Part shown: piece by piece, positions 31,633-39,796 of the stretch
How positions within the stretch are numbered: position 1 is the stretch's first letter
Layout of the letters: every line of letters begins with the position of its first letter
DNA from: B46-G9 sp964548365
GTDB lineage: Bacteria; Desulfobacterota; DSM-4660; Desulfatiglandales; Desulfatiglandaceae
NCBI GenBank assembly: GCA_964548365.1
Contig: CAZJRD010000021.1
Location: 1-45,484 of the forward strand
DNA: 45,484 bases
Direction of reading: 5' to 3'
The notes under the pieces: model-generated
Databases searched by the model: none
What the model saw: the letters and a program-made list of their open reading frames with translations, nothing else
Told to the model about the DNA's origin: nothing
Program-made: the position numbers and the translations under genes

Positions 31633-32793
31633 ATGGAAAAGAAAATACTGACATTTGAACAAGGACCAATACGACCGCCAAACGAAGCAAGAAGCCTGTT
31701 GTTGCGGATAACAAGGAACTGCCCCTGGAATCAGTGCCTTTTTTGCCCGGTGTATAAGAGACGGAAATTTTCCCTGAGAAGCGTCGACGAAATAAAGGGG
31801 GATATCCAGACGGCTCGGGATATCACGGACGATATCAAGGCGCTTTCCTGGAAATCGGGGAACCGGGGTGTTGTCGACGACCAGGTCATCAGTGCGATTT
31901 TCGGCAACTCCCAGTACAGCGAAAGCTATCGAAGTGTTGCCATGTGGCTTTATTACGGCACCGGAGCCTGTTTCCTGCAGGATGCCGACAACCTGATCAT
32001 GAAGACGTCTGACCTTGTGGAGGTTTTGCGTTTCCTCAGGGAAAAATTCCCGGAGATTACCAGGGTGACCACATATTCCCGGTCAAGAACCGCCGCTCGA
32101 AAGAGCGTGGAAGCACTCAGCGAAATTCATGAGGCCGGTCTTGACCGGGTGCACGTAGGCCTGGAGACCGGGTACGACCCCCTGCTGAAATTAATGAAGA
32201 AGGGGGTTTCCGCGGCCCAGCAGGTTGAAGCGGGAAAGAAGATGGTCGCGGCCGGCCTGGAACTGTCAGAGTATGTTATGCCGGGGCTGGGTGGCCAGGA
32301 AATGTGGAAAGAACATGCCATTGGGAGTGCGAAGGTTCTCAATCAGATCAACCCCCATTTCATTCGCCTGAGAAGTCTGCGTGTCCCCCAGCGAGTACCC
32401 TTGTACCAGAAGCTGGTGGAAGGGAGTTTCACCATGCAGACAGATGACATCCTGGCGGAGGAAATTCGCATATTTATCGAAACACTCGATGGAATTACCA
32501 GTACGGTCACCAGCGATCACATCATGAATCTGCTGGAAGAGGTTTCGGGCAAGCTTCCGGAAGACAAGGAAAAAATGCTCAAAGTGATCACGGATTACCA
32601 GACGCTCCCTGATGATGAACGGCTGATCTACCGGATGGGAAGACGTGGCGGGGCCTATCGATCCCCCCGGGATCTGAAGCAGGACCCGGCAACCTATGAA
32701 AAGCTCAAAAACCTGATTGCGAACATAAAGGCGGAAAAAGGCCGGGACGGGGTGGAGAAATTTATTACTGAAATGGTAGACAGGTATGTTTGA
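31633..32793 (+). CDS. Radical SAM protein, Cx4Cx2C variant
   Basis: A 386-aa radical SAM enzyme whose cluster motif is NCPWNQCLFCP: Cys30, Cys35 and Cys38, spaced C-x4-C-x2-C instead of the usual C-x3-C-x2-C. Later family features include GLDRVHVGLETGYDPLLKLMKKG (an Elp3/COG1032-like segment) and EYVMPGLGGQEMW. There is no cobalamin-binding domain. Substrate is unknown. It stands directly before a tetrapyrrole operon, with a repeat-rich 79-base gap, but it lacks the motifs of HemN or Ahb radical SAM enzymes. The ATG at 31633 is preferred over the TTG at 31609. Confidence 0.82.
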   Translation: MEKKILTFEQGPIRPPNEARSLLLRITRNCPWNQCLFCPVYKRRKFSLRSVDEIKGDIQTARDITDDIKALSWKSGNRGVVDDQVISAIFGNSQYSESYRSVAMWLYYGTGACFLQDADNLIMKTSDLVEVLRFLREKFPEITRVTTYSRSRTAARKSVEALSEIHEAGLDRVHVGLETGYDPLLKLMKKGVSAAQQVEAGKKMVAAGLELSEYVMPGLGGQEMWKEHAIGSAKVLNQINPHFIRLRSLRVPQRVPLYQKLVEGSFTMQTDDILAEEIRIFIETLDGITSTVTSDHIMNLLEEVSGKLPEDKEKMLKVITDYQTLPDDERLIYRMGRRGGAYRSPRDLKQDPATYEKLKNLIANIKAEKGRDGVEKFITEMVDRYV

Positions 32794-32796
32794 GGG

Positions 32797-32871
32797 AAGC
32801 GTAGGGCATAAGGCGTAGGGCATGAGACACAGGACGAAAGGTGGAAGGCGGAGTGCGGAAGGTAAAAGGTG
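32797..32871 (+). repeat. Degenerate AGGGCAT/GGAAGGC purine-rich repeat
   Basis: The gap between the radical SAM gene and sirC is made of short, imperfect G/A-rich units: GTAGGGCATAAGGCGTAGGGCATGAG, then several GGAAGGC/GAAAGGTGG-like units. The frame of sirC runs open leftward through it to 32822, but protein similarity begins only at 32873. Similar GAAGG units occur in the 63-bp repeats and at 31531-31550. Confidence 0.55.
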
Positions 32872-32872
32872 G

Positions 32873-33553
32873 ATGAGCTATTACCCGGTTTTCTTGAATT
32901 TGACTGACAAGAAAGTGCTCGTGGTGGGAGGCGGTCTGGTTGCCCAGCGGAAAGTGGAAACACTGCTGCAATACGGCGCCTCGATCTCTATTGTCTCCCG
33001 GCACCTGACCCCACGGCTGAAGGAATTAGTGGAAACGCACAGGATCACGTTTGTGGGCTCCGAATTTACTGAAGACCATCTTGCGGTCGTGTTTCTGGTG
33101 ATTGCCGCAACCGATGACCCGATGCTCAACCACCGGGTGAGCCTGGACGCGCAGGAACGGGGCCTCTTGATCAACGCGGTGGACCAGCCTGAAGACTGTA
33201 ATTTTATTGTCCCGTCCATTCTGCGCAGGGGTGATCTTCAGGTGGCCATATCCACCTCCGGAAAGAGCCCCGCCCTGGCCAGGAAGCTCCGGCAGGAAAT
33301 GGAACTGCAATTTGGAAAAGAGTACGAAAAGCTCCTGCTCCTCATGGGAAGTGTACGTGACCAGGTAATCTCACGGGGCCTGCCGCAGGATGAGAACAAG
33401 CGCATCTTCAAAAAAATTGTTGAGTCGGATATGTTGGAAGCAATAACACGGAAAGACCGTGAGAGGGTAAAGAATATTCTGAAAAGCGCTCTCGGCAATA
33501 AATTCAACCAGGATACCATCCTGGATCAGGTCCTGGGAATCGGGGGGATGTAA
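32873..33553 (+). CDS. sirC: Precorrin-2 dehydrogenase (siroheme synthase N-domain)
   Basis: NAD-dependent oxidation of precorrin-2 to sirohydrochlorin, on the way to siroheme and, in sulfate reducers, also to heme by the alternative pathway. The 226-aa protein has the CysG N-terminal/Met8p fold: YYPVFLNLTDKKVLVVGGG, then AQRKV for NAD binding, LLINAVDQPEDCNFIVPSILRRGDLQVAISTSGKSPALARKLR for substrate, and a helical C-terminus. The methyltransferase half of CysG is absent, as in SirC. The start at 32873 (MSYYPV) is chosen on homology. Its stop overlaps the next ATG (TAATG). Confidence 0.92.
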   Translation: MSYYPVFLNLTDKKVLVVGGGLVAQRKVETLLQYGASISIVSRHLTPRLKELVETHRITFVGSEFTEDHLAVVFLVIAATDDPMLNHRVSLDAQERGLLINAVDQPEDCNFIVPSILRRGDLQVAISTSGKSPALARKLRQEMELQFGKEYEKLLLLMGSVRDQVISRGLPQDENKRIFKKIVESDMLEAITRKDRERVKNILKSALGNKFNQDTILDQVLGIGGM

Positions 33554-34389
33554 TGCACTATCCGTGGTTTTTTCTAGCCCTGGTTTTCGACCTCCTTGCA
33601 ACAGGAGGGTATATCGTCTACCTGGTAAAGCAGGAAAAATGGGTGAGCAGTGCTTCCTGTTTTCTTCTTTTTACCGGTTTCGTTTTTCATACTATTTTTC
33701 TGTGCAAGCAATATGTTGTTCTCGGGACCGCGCCGGTTCTTGATCTTAAGTCGGCCTTATCCTTTTTTTCCTGGTGCATTATCCTTGTTTTTCTGGCCTT
33801 TCATTTGAAATTCAGGGTCATGGTACTGGGATCCTTCGTTGCCCCCTTCGCCGCTTTTCTGATGATTATTTCATCAGCTATGCCGTGGGCTACGGGGCCG
33901 GTAAAACCTCTCTTTAAGAGCATATGGCTCACGGTCCATGTGAGCACCATTTTCCTGGGGAACGGTCTTTTTGCTATCACCTTTGTGGCCGCTGTTATGT
34001 ACTTGATACAGGAACGCCAGATCAAACACAAACGCTTCGGTTCCTTTTACCGCAGGCTCCCGTCCCTCGCCACCCTCGACTCCATCAATCATTACGCACT
34101 CATCTGTGGGTTCCCTTTTCTAACCCTTGGCATGATTACCGGTTCGATCTATGCCCAGGTGGCCCTTGGTTCCTACTGGCAATGGGATCCAAAGGAGGTC
34201 TGGTCACTGGTTACGTGGCTTTTTTACGCGGCCCTTTTGCACGAGCGGCTGACCGTCGGATGGCGAGGAAGAAGAGCGGCGGTTATGTCCATTTTCTGCT
34301 TTTGTATTTTACTTTTCACTTTTGTCGGGACGACCCTGTGGGTAAAAGGGTATCATAACTTCACCACGCTGGGAACAGGTGGTGCATGA
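33553..34389 (+). CDS. Cytochrome c assembly protein (CcsA/HemX-like)
   Basis: A 278-aa polytopic membrane protein with about eight helices. It carries the heme-handling motif WQWDPKEVWSLVTW (around 209-222) and a conserved His129 in LTVHV on the preceding helix. It belongs to the CcsA/CcmC/ResC heme-handling superfamily. Its position between sirC and hemA matches the HemX place found in many bacteria, where HemX influences GluTR level. Which role it plays here, cytochrome c maturation or HemX, is not decidable from sequence. It is joined to both neighbours by one- to four-base overlaps. Confidence 0.85.
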   Translation: MHYPWFFLALVFDLLATGGYIVYLVKQEKWVSSASCFLLFTGFVFHTIFLCKQYVVLGTAPVLDLKSALSFFSWCIILVFLAFHLKFRVMVLGSFVAPFAAFLMIISSAMPWATGPVKPLFKSIWLTVHVSTIFLGNGLFAITFVAAVMYLIQERQIKHKRFGSFYRRLPSLATLDSINHYALICGFPFLTLGMITGSIYAQVALGSYWQWDPKEVWSLVTWLFYAALLHERLTVGWRGRRAAVMSIFCFCILLFTFVGTTLWVKGYHNFTTLGTGGA

Positions 34390-35699
34390 AGGCGAAGATC
34401 GTAAACATCGGCGTAAACCATGAGACAGCTCCGGTGGAGTTGCGCGAGTGCCTTGCGGCCGACCCCGAAAGTTCCGCGAAAATTTTCGGTGCACTCAGGG
34501 ATCTCTCCTGCGTCAGAGAAGGGATGTTTCTCTCCACATGCAACAGGGTAGAGGTCCTGTTTACGAGCGACCGGGCTGCTGAGGCAAGACAGGAAATCCT
34601 CTCCCTCATTTCTTCGGGTCTGGGCAAACTGCAAAGCGAAGCCCTTTCCAGCTGTTTCTATTCCCTGGAAGACCTTAACGCGGTACGGCATGTATTCAGG
34701 GTGGCCAGCAGCCTTGATTCCATGGTGGTGGGAGAACCCCAGATCCTTGGGCAGATAAAGGAGGCATACCAGCGGGCAACCCAGGAAAAAACCTCCGGCG
34801 TCATTGTGAACAGGCTTATGCATCGGGCCTTTCACGTAGCGAAACGGGTACGGACGGAGACCGGTATCTGCGCATCGGCCGTATCCATAAGCTACGCCGC
34901 GGTTGAACTGGCAAAGAAAATCTTTCATTCTCTGGAGGGGAAGAGCGTTCTCCTGATCGGCGCAGGTGAAATGGCTGAGCTTGCTGCCCTTCACCTGGTG
35001 AATAACGGCGTCTCGTCCATGAGCGTTGCGAACCGGACCTTCGAGAGAGCCATGGCGGTTGCCGGCCGGTTCGGCGCGAAACCACTCTCCTTTGACGAAA
35101 TCGCCCGAGAACTTTTCGAAGTGGATATCGTTATCTGTTCAACCGCATCAGCGGAACATGTCATCTCTTTTGAGCAGGTCAAAAGGTCCTTGCGCAAGAG
35201 ACGGAACAGGCCGCTTTTTTTTATTGATATTGCCATTCCACGGGATGTGGAGCCGACGGTAAATAACCTGCCGAATGTTTATGTGTACGATATTGACGAT
35301 CTGAAAGGAATCATTGCCCTGAACGTGGATCAGCGGAAACGGGAAGCGGTCAGGGCGGAGCGAATTGTCGAGGAAGAAGTTCTCAAGTTCGGACAATGGC
35401 TCAATACCCTCTCGGTGGTCCCTACGATCGTGGCGCTTCAGGAGAAGGCAGGCGCCATTATCCAGGCCGAATTGAAAAAGAGCAACAGCCTGATGGAGCA
35501 CCTGGCTGACGGTCAGAAAGAGGCCGTGGAAATGCTGGCCCGGTCCATTGCGGAGAAGGTTCTCAACGACCCTATCCTGTTCCTAAAGGGGAAGGCGGAA
35601 AGGGCGGCCGTAGACACCTATCTCGATGTTGCCAGGAGACTTTTTAACCTTGACCGAAATCATGGAGTGAAATATGGATCTGAATCTGATGATAAGTAG
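34386..35699 (+). CDS. hemA: Glutamyl-tRNA reductase
   Basis: First step of the C5 tetrapyrrole pathway: NADPH-dependent reduction of glutamyl-tRNA(Glu) to glutamate-1-semialdehyde. The 437-aa protein has GVNHETAPVELRE at the start, the catalytic Cys52 in STCNRVEV, the tRNA/substrate segment VVGEPQILGQIKEAY, and the NADPH-binding VLLIGAGEMAELAALHL. The C-terminal dimerisation helices are present. The ATG overlaps the ccsA/hemX stop (ATGA). It ends 26 bases inside the MoaE-like gene. The usual followers hemC and hemD are absent here. Confidence 0.97.
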   Translation: MKAKIVNIGVNHETAPVELRECLAADPESSAKIFGALRDLSCVREGMFLSTCNRVEVLFTSDRAAEARQEILSLISSGLGKLQSEALSSCFYSLEDLNAVRHVFRVASSLDSMVVGEPQILGQIKEAYQRATQEKTSGVIVNRLMHRAFHVAKRVRTETGICASAVSISYAAVELAKKIFHSLEGKSVLLIGAGEMAELAALHLVNNGVSSMSVANRTFERAMAVAGRFGAKPLSFDEIARELFEVDIVICSTASAEHVISFEQVKRSLRKRRNRPLFFIDIAIPRDVEPTVNNLPNVYVYDIDDLKGIIALNVDQRKREAVRAERIVEEEVLKFGQWLNTLSVVPTIVALQEKAGAIIQAELKKSNSLMEHLADGQKEAVEMLARSIAEKVLNDPILFLKGKAERAAVDTYLDVARRLFNLDRNHGVKYGSESDDK

Positions 35700-36027
35700 T
35701 ATAAAAAAGCTGCCGGCCTATCCTCAGGCCGGTATGATCGCCAGCCACTTGGGGATCGTAAGAGGGCACTCGTTGGACGGGAAACCCGTCAAGGAGATGG
35801 AGGTATCATTTGACCATAATGCTATTGAAAAGATAATTATAAATACCAAACTTTTAGAAGGTATTATTGAAGTTCTAGTTGACTATAATGAAGGTACATT
35901 GCGGATTGGGGACGACGTCATGGCGGTTGTTGTGGCCGGCGATACGCGAGAGCATGTGTTTCCAGCACTTATAGAGGCAGTCGACCGTATGAAATCAGAG
36001 GCAACGAAAAAAAAGGAGATCTATTGA
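35674..36027 (+). CDS. MoaE-like protein (degenerate molybdopterin synthase large subunit)
   Basis: A 117-aa protein aligning with MoaE: ASHLGIVRGHSLDGKPVKEMEVSF matches the region around the MoaE G-x-V-R motif, and EGTLRIGDDVMAVVVAGDTREHVFPALIEAVDRMK matches the dimer core. The usual HR before G-x-L is replaced (DYNEGTL), and the catalytic WKKE end is only KKKE, so activity as a molybdopterin synthase is doubtful. No moaD is visible. The ATG lies inside hemA and follows TGGAGTG. Part of the gene (35815-35905) is markedly A+T-rich. The following moaC supports a molybdenum-cofactor context. Confidence 0.65.
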   Translation: MDLNLMISSIKKLPAYPQAGMIASHLGIVRGHSLDGKPVKEMEVSFDHNAIEKIIINTKLLEGIIEVLVDYNEGTLRIGDDVMAVVVAGDTREHVFPALIEAVDRMKSEATKKKEIY

Positions 36028-36113
36028 GTCTTGGCTAGGTCCTCAGAGAAGTGTCGAAAGCAGTCGGCTGGCAGAGAAGCATGGACTAGATTGAGAGAGG
36101 CAAGGAGTCTTTT

Positions 36114-36581
36114 ATGGGAATGGTAGATGTGACAGAGAAACCGGTGGTGCGGCGTCAGGCCGTCGCATCTGGTAGGATCTTGCTTGCTGCCTGCACCCTG
36201 GAAGAAATCAGGGCCGGGCGCATTAAAAAGGGTGATCCTCTGCAGGTGGCCGAAATTGCTGCTATGAACGGCGCGAAACAGACACATCTGTTGATCCCTC
36301 ACTGCCACCAGATCCCCCTGGATACCGTGCAGGTTTCATTTGCTGTTGAACAGGATTTCATTGAAGCGCGGTGTCATGTCAAGTGCAGGGCGCGAACAGG
36401 AGTGGAAATGGAGGCGCTGGTGGGTGTTTCTCTTGCCCTGAATACCATATGGGATATGGTGAAGTACCTTGAAAAAGACGAGAAGGGACAGTATCCTGGC
36501 ACGAAGATAACCGAGATACAGGTAGAAATGAAAGAAAAAATGGCAGATCCTGACACCATTGGAAAGGAAAGAGAATCATGA
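36114..36581 (+). CDS. moaC: Cyclic pyranopterin monophosphate synthase MoaC
   Basis: With MoaA, converts GTP through 3',8-cyclo-7,8-dihydro-GTP into cyclic pyranopterin monophosphate, the first stage of molybdenum cofactor synthesis. The 155-aa length is typical. Conserved parts are MVDVTEKPVVRRQAVASGRI, Lys55 in MNGAKQTHLLIPHCHQIPL, GVEMEALVGVSLALNTIWDMVK with Asp114 and Lys117, and the closing GTKITEIQVE. AAGGAG precedes the ATG. It overlaps the SH3 gene by four bases. The nearby CinA gene has a MoaB-like fold but is not a pathway enzyme. Confidence 0.97.
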   Translation: MGMVDVTEKPVVRRQAVASGRILLAACTLEEIRAGRIKKGDPLQVAEIAAMNGAKQTHLLIPHCHQIPLDTVQVSFAVEQDFIEARCHVKCRARTGVEMEALVGVSLALNTIWDMVKYLEKDEKGQYPGTKITEIQVEMKEKMADPDTIGKERES

Positions 36582-37255
36582 AACGAGCATTTTGTCTGGT
36601 TGGAATGATGGTATTGTTCACCCTGTGCGCCACCAGCAGTTGGGCGGAAAGGGCCTATGTGACAGACCGGTTCAAGGTGACCTTTCGCTCAGGCCCGAGC
36701 CTTGAAAATAAAGTCATTCGCATGCTTCCCTCCGGCCAGGAACTGGAAGTCCTTGATACCGAGGGAGACTGGAGTCATGTTCAGGTCGTTGGAGAGGGAG
36801 ATCAAGACATTGACGGATGGATACTGAACCGTTTTCTCATTGAGAGACTCCCCTGGGAGAAAAAGGCCAAAATGCTGGAAGCTCATAACCAGGAATTGGG
36901 GGCCAAGCTTGCCATGATCGATGAAAAGCGGAAGACTGCCTCGACCGAAAGCCAGCAACTCTCCAGTGAATTAAAAAAAGCACAGGCCTCTTTACAGGAT
37001 CTGAAAAGAACATATGAGAACCTGAAAAAGGGTGCATCAAACTATCTCGCCCTGAAAAATGAATACAACAGTATGAAGTCGACCCTGGAAAGCAACCAGA
37101 AAAAGCTGGGCACCGTGACGACTGAAAACGAGAAACTCCGTTCTTCTGAACGGAGAAGATGGTTCATAACCGGCGCTTTAGTGTTGATTTGCGGCTGGAT
37201 TATTGGTCTTGTGATGGGCAGAACCAGGCGTCGCCGCAGCTCTATTTATGATTAG
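36578..37255 (+). CDS. SH3-domain membrane protein (TIGR04211/YgiM-like)
   Basis: A 225-aa protein built of four parts: a signal peptide (1-23, ending SSWA); a bacterial SH3 domain (about 24-90: RAYVTDRFKVTFRSGPSLENKVI ... VLDTEGDWSHVQV); a coiled coil (about 95-190); and one C-terminal membrane helix (RRRWFITGALVLICGWIIGLVMG) followed by a basic cytoplasmic tail. This is the YgiM/TIGR04211 arrangement, thought to be envelope-associated with the SH3 domain in the periplasm. Its exact function is unknown. It is coupled to moaC by an ATGA overlap, probably without functional meaning. Confidence 0.87.
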   Translation: MKRAFCLVGMMVLFTLCATSSWAERAYVTDRFKVTFRSGPSLENKVIRMLPSGQELEVLDTEGDWSHVQVVGEGDQDIDGWILNRFLIERLPWEKKAKMLEAHNQELGAKLAMIDEKRKTASTESQQLSSELKKAQASLQDLKRTYENLKKGASNYLALKNEYNSMKSTLESNQKKLGTVTTENEKLRSSERRRWFITGALVLICGWIIGLVMGRTRRRRSSIYD

Positions 37256-37279
37256 ACTCCCTGGTCAAGGAAAAATTTC

Positions 37280-38524
37280 TTGATAGAAGAAACCGCTTTT
37301 CACTCCCCCACTTGTGAAATCATCACCATCGGAACCGAGCTTCTCCTGGGCCAGATTCTTGATACAAATACCGCGTACCTTGCGCAGAAACTCGGACAAC
37401 TTGGAATTTCAGTGCGCTTTCGGACATCGGTCGGTGACCACCTCGATGAAGTCATAGCGATCATTCGAAATGGGATAGGGCGTTGCGATATGGTGGTGAC
37501 AACCGGTGGTCTCGGTCCCACGAAAGATGACCTCACGCGGGACGCCGTGGCCGGCGTTGCGGGCGTGGAGCTTGTGTTCAGCCGGGAGCTCATGAACCAG
37601 ATCGAGGAGATGTTTCGAAAGTACGGCTACCAGATGCCTGAAAATAATCGCAAACAGGCCTACGTACCGCAAGGGAGCATGCCGGTCCCGAACCCCGTCG
37701 GCACCGCGCCAGCGTTCATTAGCGACATTGATGGAAGGCCGGTCATATCCCTGCCCGGGGTGCCCAGGGAACTCAAGTATTTGATGAAGCACGCGATAAT
37801 TCCGTGGCTTCGGGAACGGTACCACCTGGCCCAAAACCTCCTTCATTACCGTGTCCTCAAAGTCGTGGGACTGGGGGAAAGTGCGGTTGATCAAATCATG
37901 GGAGATCTGGTGAAACCTGGAAAGAGCCCGGAGGTTGGTCTCCTGGCGTCGCCGGGCGAGATAAAAATTCGCGTGGCGGCTACGGCCACGGACAGGGCTG
38001 GGGCTGACCAGCTGATAGAACCGGTTGTAAGGGAATTGCGCAGGCGCCTGGGGAATAAAATCCTGGGCGAGGCTGATGACACCCTCGAGGGGGTGATCCA
38101 TCAGTTGCTGGAACGACGCCGCATGACAGCAGCTCTTCTTGAAACCTTTACCGGGGGAGCCGCCACGAGAAAGCTGAACGGGTTCCCTGGAAAAAGCGTA
38201 GGGCTGAGCCTGGTTTGTTCGAATCCTGCTGATCTCACCCGCCTGATGGGCGAATTCTCCGCTAACCTTGATAAAAAAAGCACGTCTCGCGTTGCCGCCC
38301 TCATCAGGGATATGGGCAAGGCAGAGATTGGGCTTGCCATTCTCGGCTTCCCGAAACAGACGGACCACATCCTTTCCCTGGAGGCCCATGCCGCCGTTGT
38401 GGGGGAAGGGATTGAGAAGTATTTTTCATGGCATATGAGCGGTGATCTCTTCATGCTCCAGGAAAGAGGGGGGGGCATCGGCCTGAATACCCTTCGCCTG
38501 GCGCTCCTGGAAATGGAAAAATGA
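37280..38524 (+). CDS. cinA: CinA-family protein with altered C-terminal domain
   Basis: A 414-aa CinA homologue. The N-terminal MoaB/MogA-like domain (residues 10-175) is well conserved: TIGTELLLGQILDTNTAYLAQKL and VVTTGGLGPTKDDLTRDAVA, the part that hydrolyses ADP-ribose or NADH-derived substrates in studied CinA. The middle KH-like part is present. The C-terminal domain, normally nicotinamide-nucleotide amidase (PncC), starts ALLETFTGG (285-293), where the canonical form is AESCTGG: catalytic Ser is Thr289 and Cys is Phe290. The later GAVS and TGIAGP motifs are not recognisable. The amidase may be lost. The start is TTG with AAGGA nine bases upstream. Confidence 0.82.
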   Translation: MIEETAFHSPTCEIITIGTELLLGQILDTNTAYLAQKLGQLGISVRFRTSVGDHLDEVIAIIRNGIGRCDMVVTTGGLGPTKDDLTRDAVAGVAGVELVFSRELMNQIEEMFRKYGYQMPENNRKQAYVPQGSMPVPNPVGTAPAFISDIDGRPVISLPGVPRELKYLMKHAIIPWLRERYHLAQNLLHYRVLKVVGLGESAVDQIMGDLVKPGKSPEVGLLASPGEIKIRVAATATDRAGADQLIEPVVRELRRRLGNKILGEADDTLEGVIHQLLERRRMTAALLETFTGGAATRKLNGFPGKSVGLSLVCSNPADLTRLMGEFSANLDKKSTSRVAALIRDMGKAEIGLAILGFPKQTDHILSLEAHAAVVGEGIEKYFSWHMSGDLFMLQERGGGIGLNTLRLALLEMEK

Positions 38525-38539
38525 TTGCAAACCCAAGGT

Positions 38540-38576
38540 AAAAAATCCCTCCCTGCAGAAACACATCAGGGAGGGA
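38540..38576 (-). terminator. Intrinsic terminator of the leftward hut-liv operon
   Basis: A 10-bp stem TCCCTCCCTG (38546-38555) and CAGGGAGGGA (38567-38576) with an 11-base loop. On the minus strand it is followed by six T (38545-38540). It lies 25 bases beyond the stop of the binding-protein gene and between convergent genes. Confidence 0.85.
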
Positions 38577-38601
38577 AAAATGGCTCAGAGAGATAACATC
38601 A

Positions 38602-39753
38602 TTAGGGCGTAATAAGGGAGAGATCTTTTACCACCCCAAATTGGCGAAAAGCGCCGTTCCGTACGATCTGAACCTGCACTTCTTTCACTACTTCCCCGAG
38701 GTCGGTAAAGCCCTTTAATATGCCCGTCAGACCATTATAATCCTTTGTTGATGCGAGGGCCTTTCGAATGGCAGGACCTTTGAGAGAGCCGGCCCTTTTG
38801 ATGGCGTCACACAGGATCATAAAGGCATCATAAGCCGATGCACCCACCATGTCAGGTTGAATCTTGTACTGGGATTGATACTTTTTCAGGAAATCCTGGA
38901 CTACCGGTCGGGGGTCATCCCTGTTCAGGTTGGTGACAATCATGAATCCTTCGGCTGCCTTGCCGGCGATTTCGAGGAATTTCGGAGAATCCGCCCCTTC
39001 CTCTCCAAGGATCTTGACGGCCATACCCATCTCGCGGGCCTGTTTTACAACAGGACCGGTCTGAAAGTAATATCCGCTTGCAAAAATAATATCAGGGTTG
39101 CTTTTCTTGATTTTCGCCAGATATGGTTTAAAATCCTTTTCGCTGAAAGGGTAGGTCTGGGCGTACACGATTTTTGCACCTGCTCCTTGGGTTTTCACAA
39201 ACATTTTAAAGCCCTTGGCAAGCGTTCGGCCGAAGTCGTTGTCGCTGGTGAGCAATGCGATACGCTTACTTTTCAGCAATTCCACGGCAACATATCCTGC
39301 GGACTTTCCTTCTACCGTTCCGAGGAAACCGTTGCGAAAGCAATAGTTTCCAGCCCGAGTGATGTCCGGATGGACTGCGTATGCGGCCACAAACGGTATC
39401 TCATTGTCTTGAAAGATTGGTGCGATTGCCCGGCTGGGGGTGCTGTAGGAACCGCCCACTACCCCGGCCACCCGATCATGCTGGATCAGTTTCCTGGCCA
39501 GGCCGACCGCTTCTTTACCGTCTGCCCGGTCGTCATAGTAAACCAGTTCCACCTTCTTGCCGAGGACGCCGCCCTCCGCATTCACGCGCTGCACCGCCAG
39601 TTTTACCGAATTGAATGCACTCAGGCCGTCCGCGGCGGCAAAACCGGTAAGAGGAACCAGAAGGCCCACCTTCACCGTGCCGGCAGCGGAAGCACTCCCC
39701 ACAGCCACAAACAAGACAATAGCCAACGCCAATAGTACTTTCATTAATTTCAT
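38602..39753 (-). CDS. ABC transporter periplasmic binding protein (LivJ/LivK type)
   Basis: A 383-aa solute-binding protein of the branched-chain amino acid family (Peripla_BP_6). A signal peptide (residues 1-24, ending SASA) is followed by VKVGLLVPLTGFAAADGLSAFNSVKLAVQRVN, the usual first strand and loop. ASAYDAFMILCDAIKRAG is in the C-lobe. The substrate cannot be told; the family also binds amides, urea, aromatic acids and short-chain acids. AGGAGGAA precedes the ATG. It is the last gene of the liv set, separated from livF by 291 bases of repeats, so it may also have its own promoter. Confidence 0.93.
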   Translation of the reverse strand: MKLMKVLLALAIVLFVAVGSASAAGTVKVGLLVPLTGFAAADGLSAFNSVKLAVQRVNAEGGVLGKKVELVYYDDRADGKEAVGLARKLIQHDRVAGVVGGSYSTPSRAIAPIFQDNEIPFVAAYAVHPDITRAGNYCFRNGFLGTVEGKSAGYVAVELLKSKRIALLTSDNDFGRTLAKGFKMFVKTQGAGAKIVYAQTYPFSEKDFKPYLAKIKKSNPDIIFASGYYFQTGPVVKQAREMGMAVKILGEEGADSPKFLEIAGKAAEGFMIVTNLNRDDPRPVVQDFLKKYQSQYKIQPDMVGASAYDAFMILCDAIKRAGSLKGPAIRKALASTKDYNGLTGILKGFTDLGEVVKEVQVQIVRNGAFRQFGVVKDLSLITP

Positions 39754-39796
39754 CTTTTCATTCCTCCTCTCTTAAATGGTTATTCCTTCATGAGCG

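Noticed and set aside
32822..32872. N-terminal extension of sirC
   Set aside because: The frame is open but consists of the purine-rich repeat; similarity to SirC begins at the ATG at 32873.
37409..38389. 326-codon open frame on the minus strand
   Set aside because: It is antisense to cinA and has no recognisable motif.
38857..39735. 292-codon open frame on the plus strand
   Set aside because: It is antisense to the periplasmic binding-protein gene; its translation is low-complexity and domain-free.
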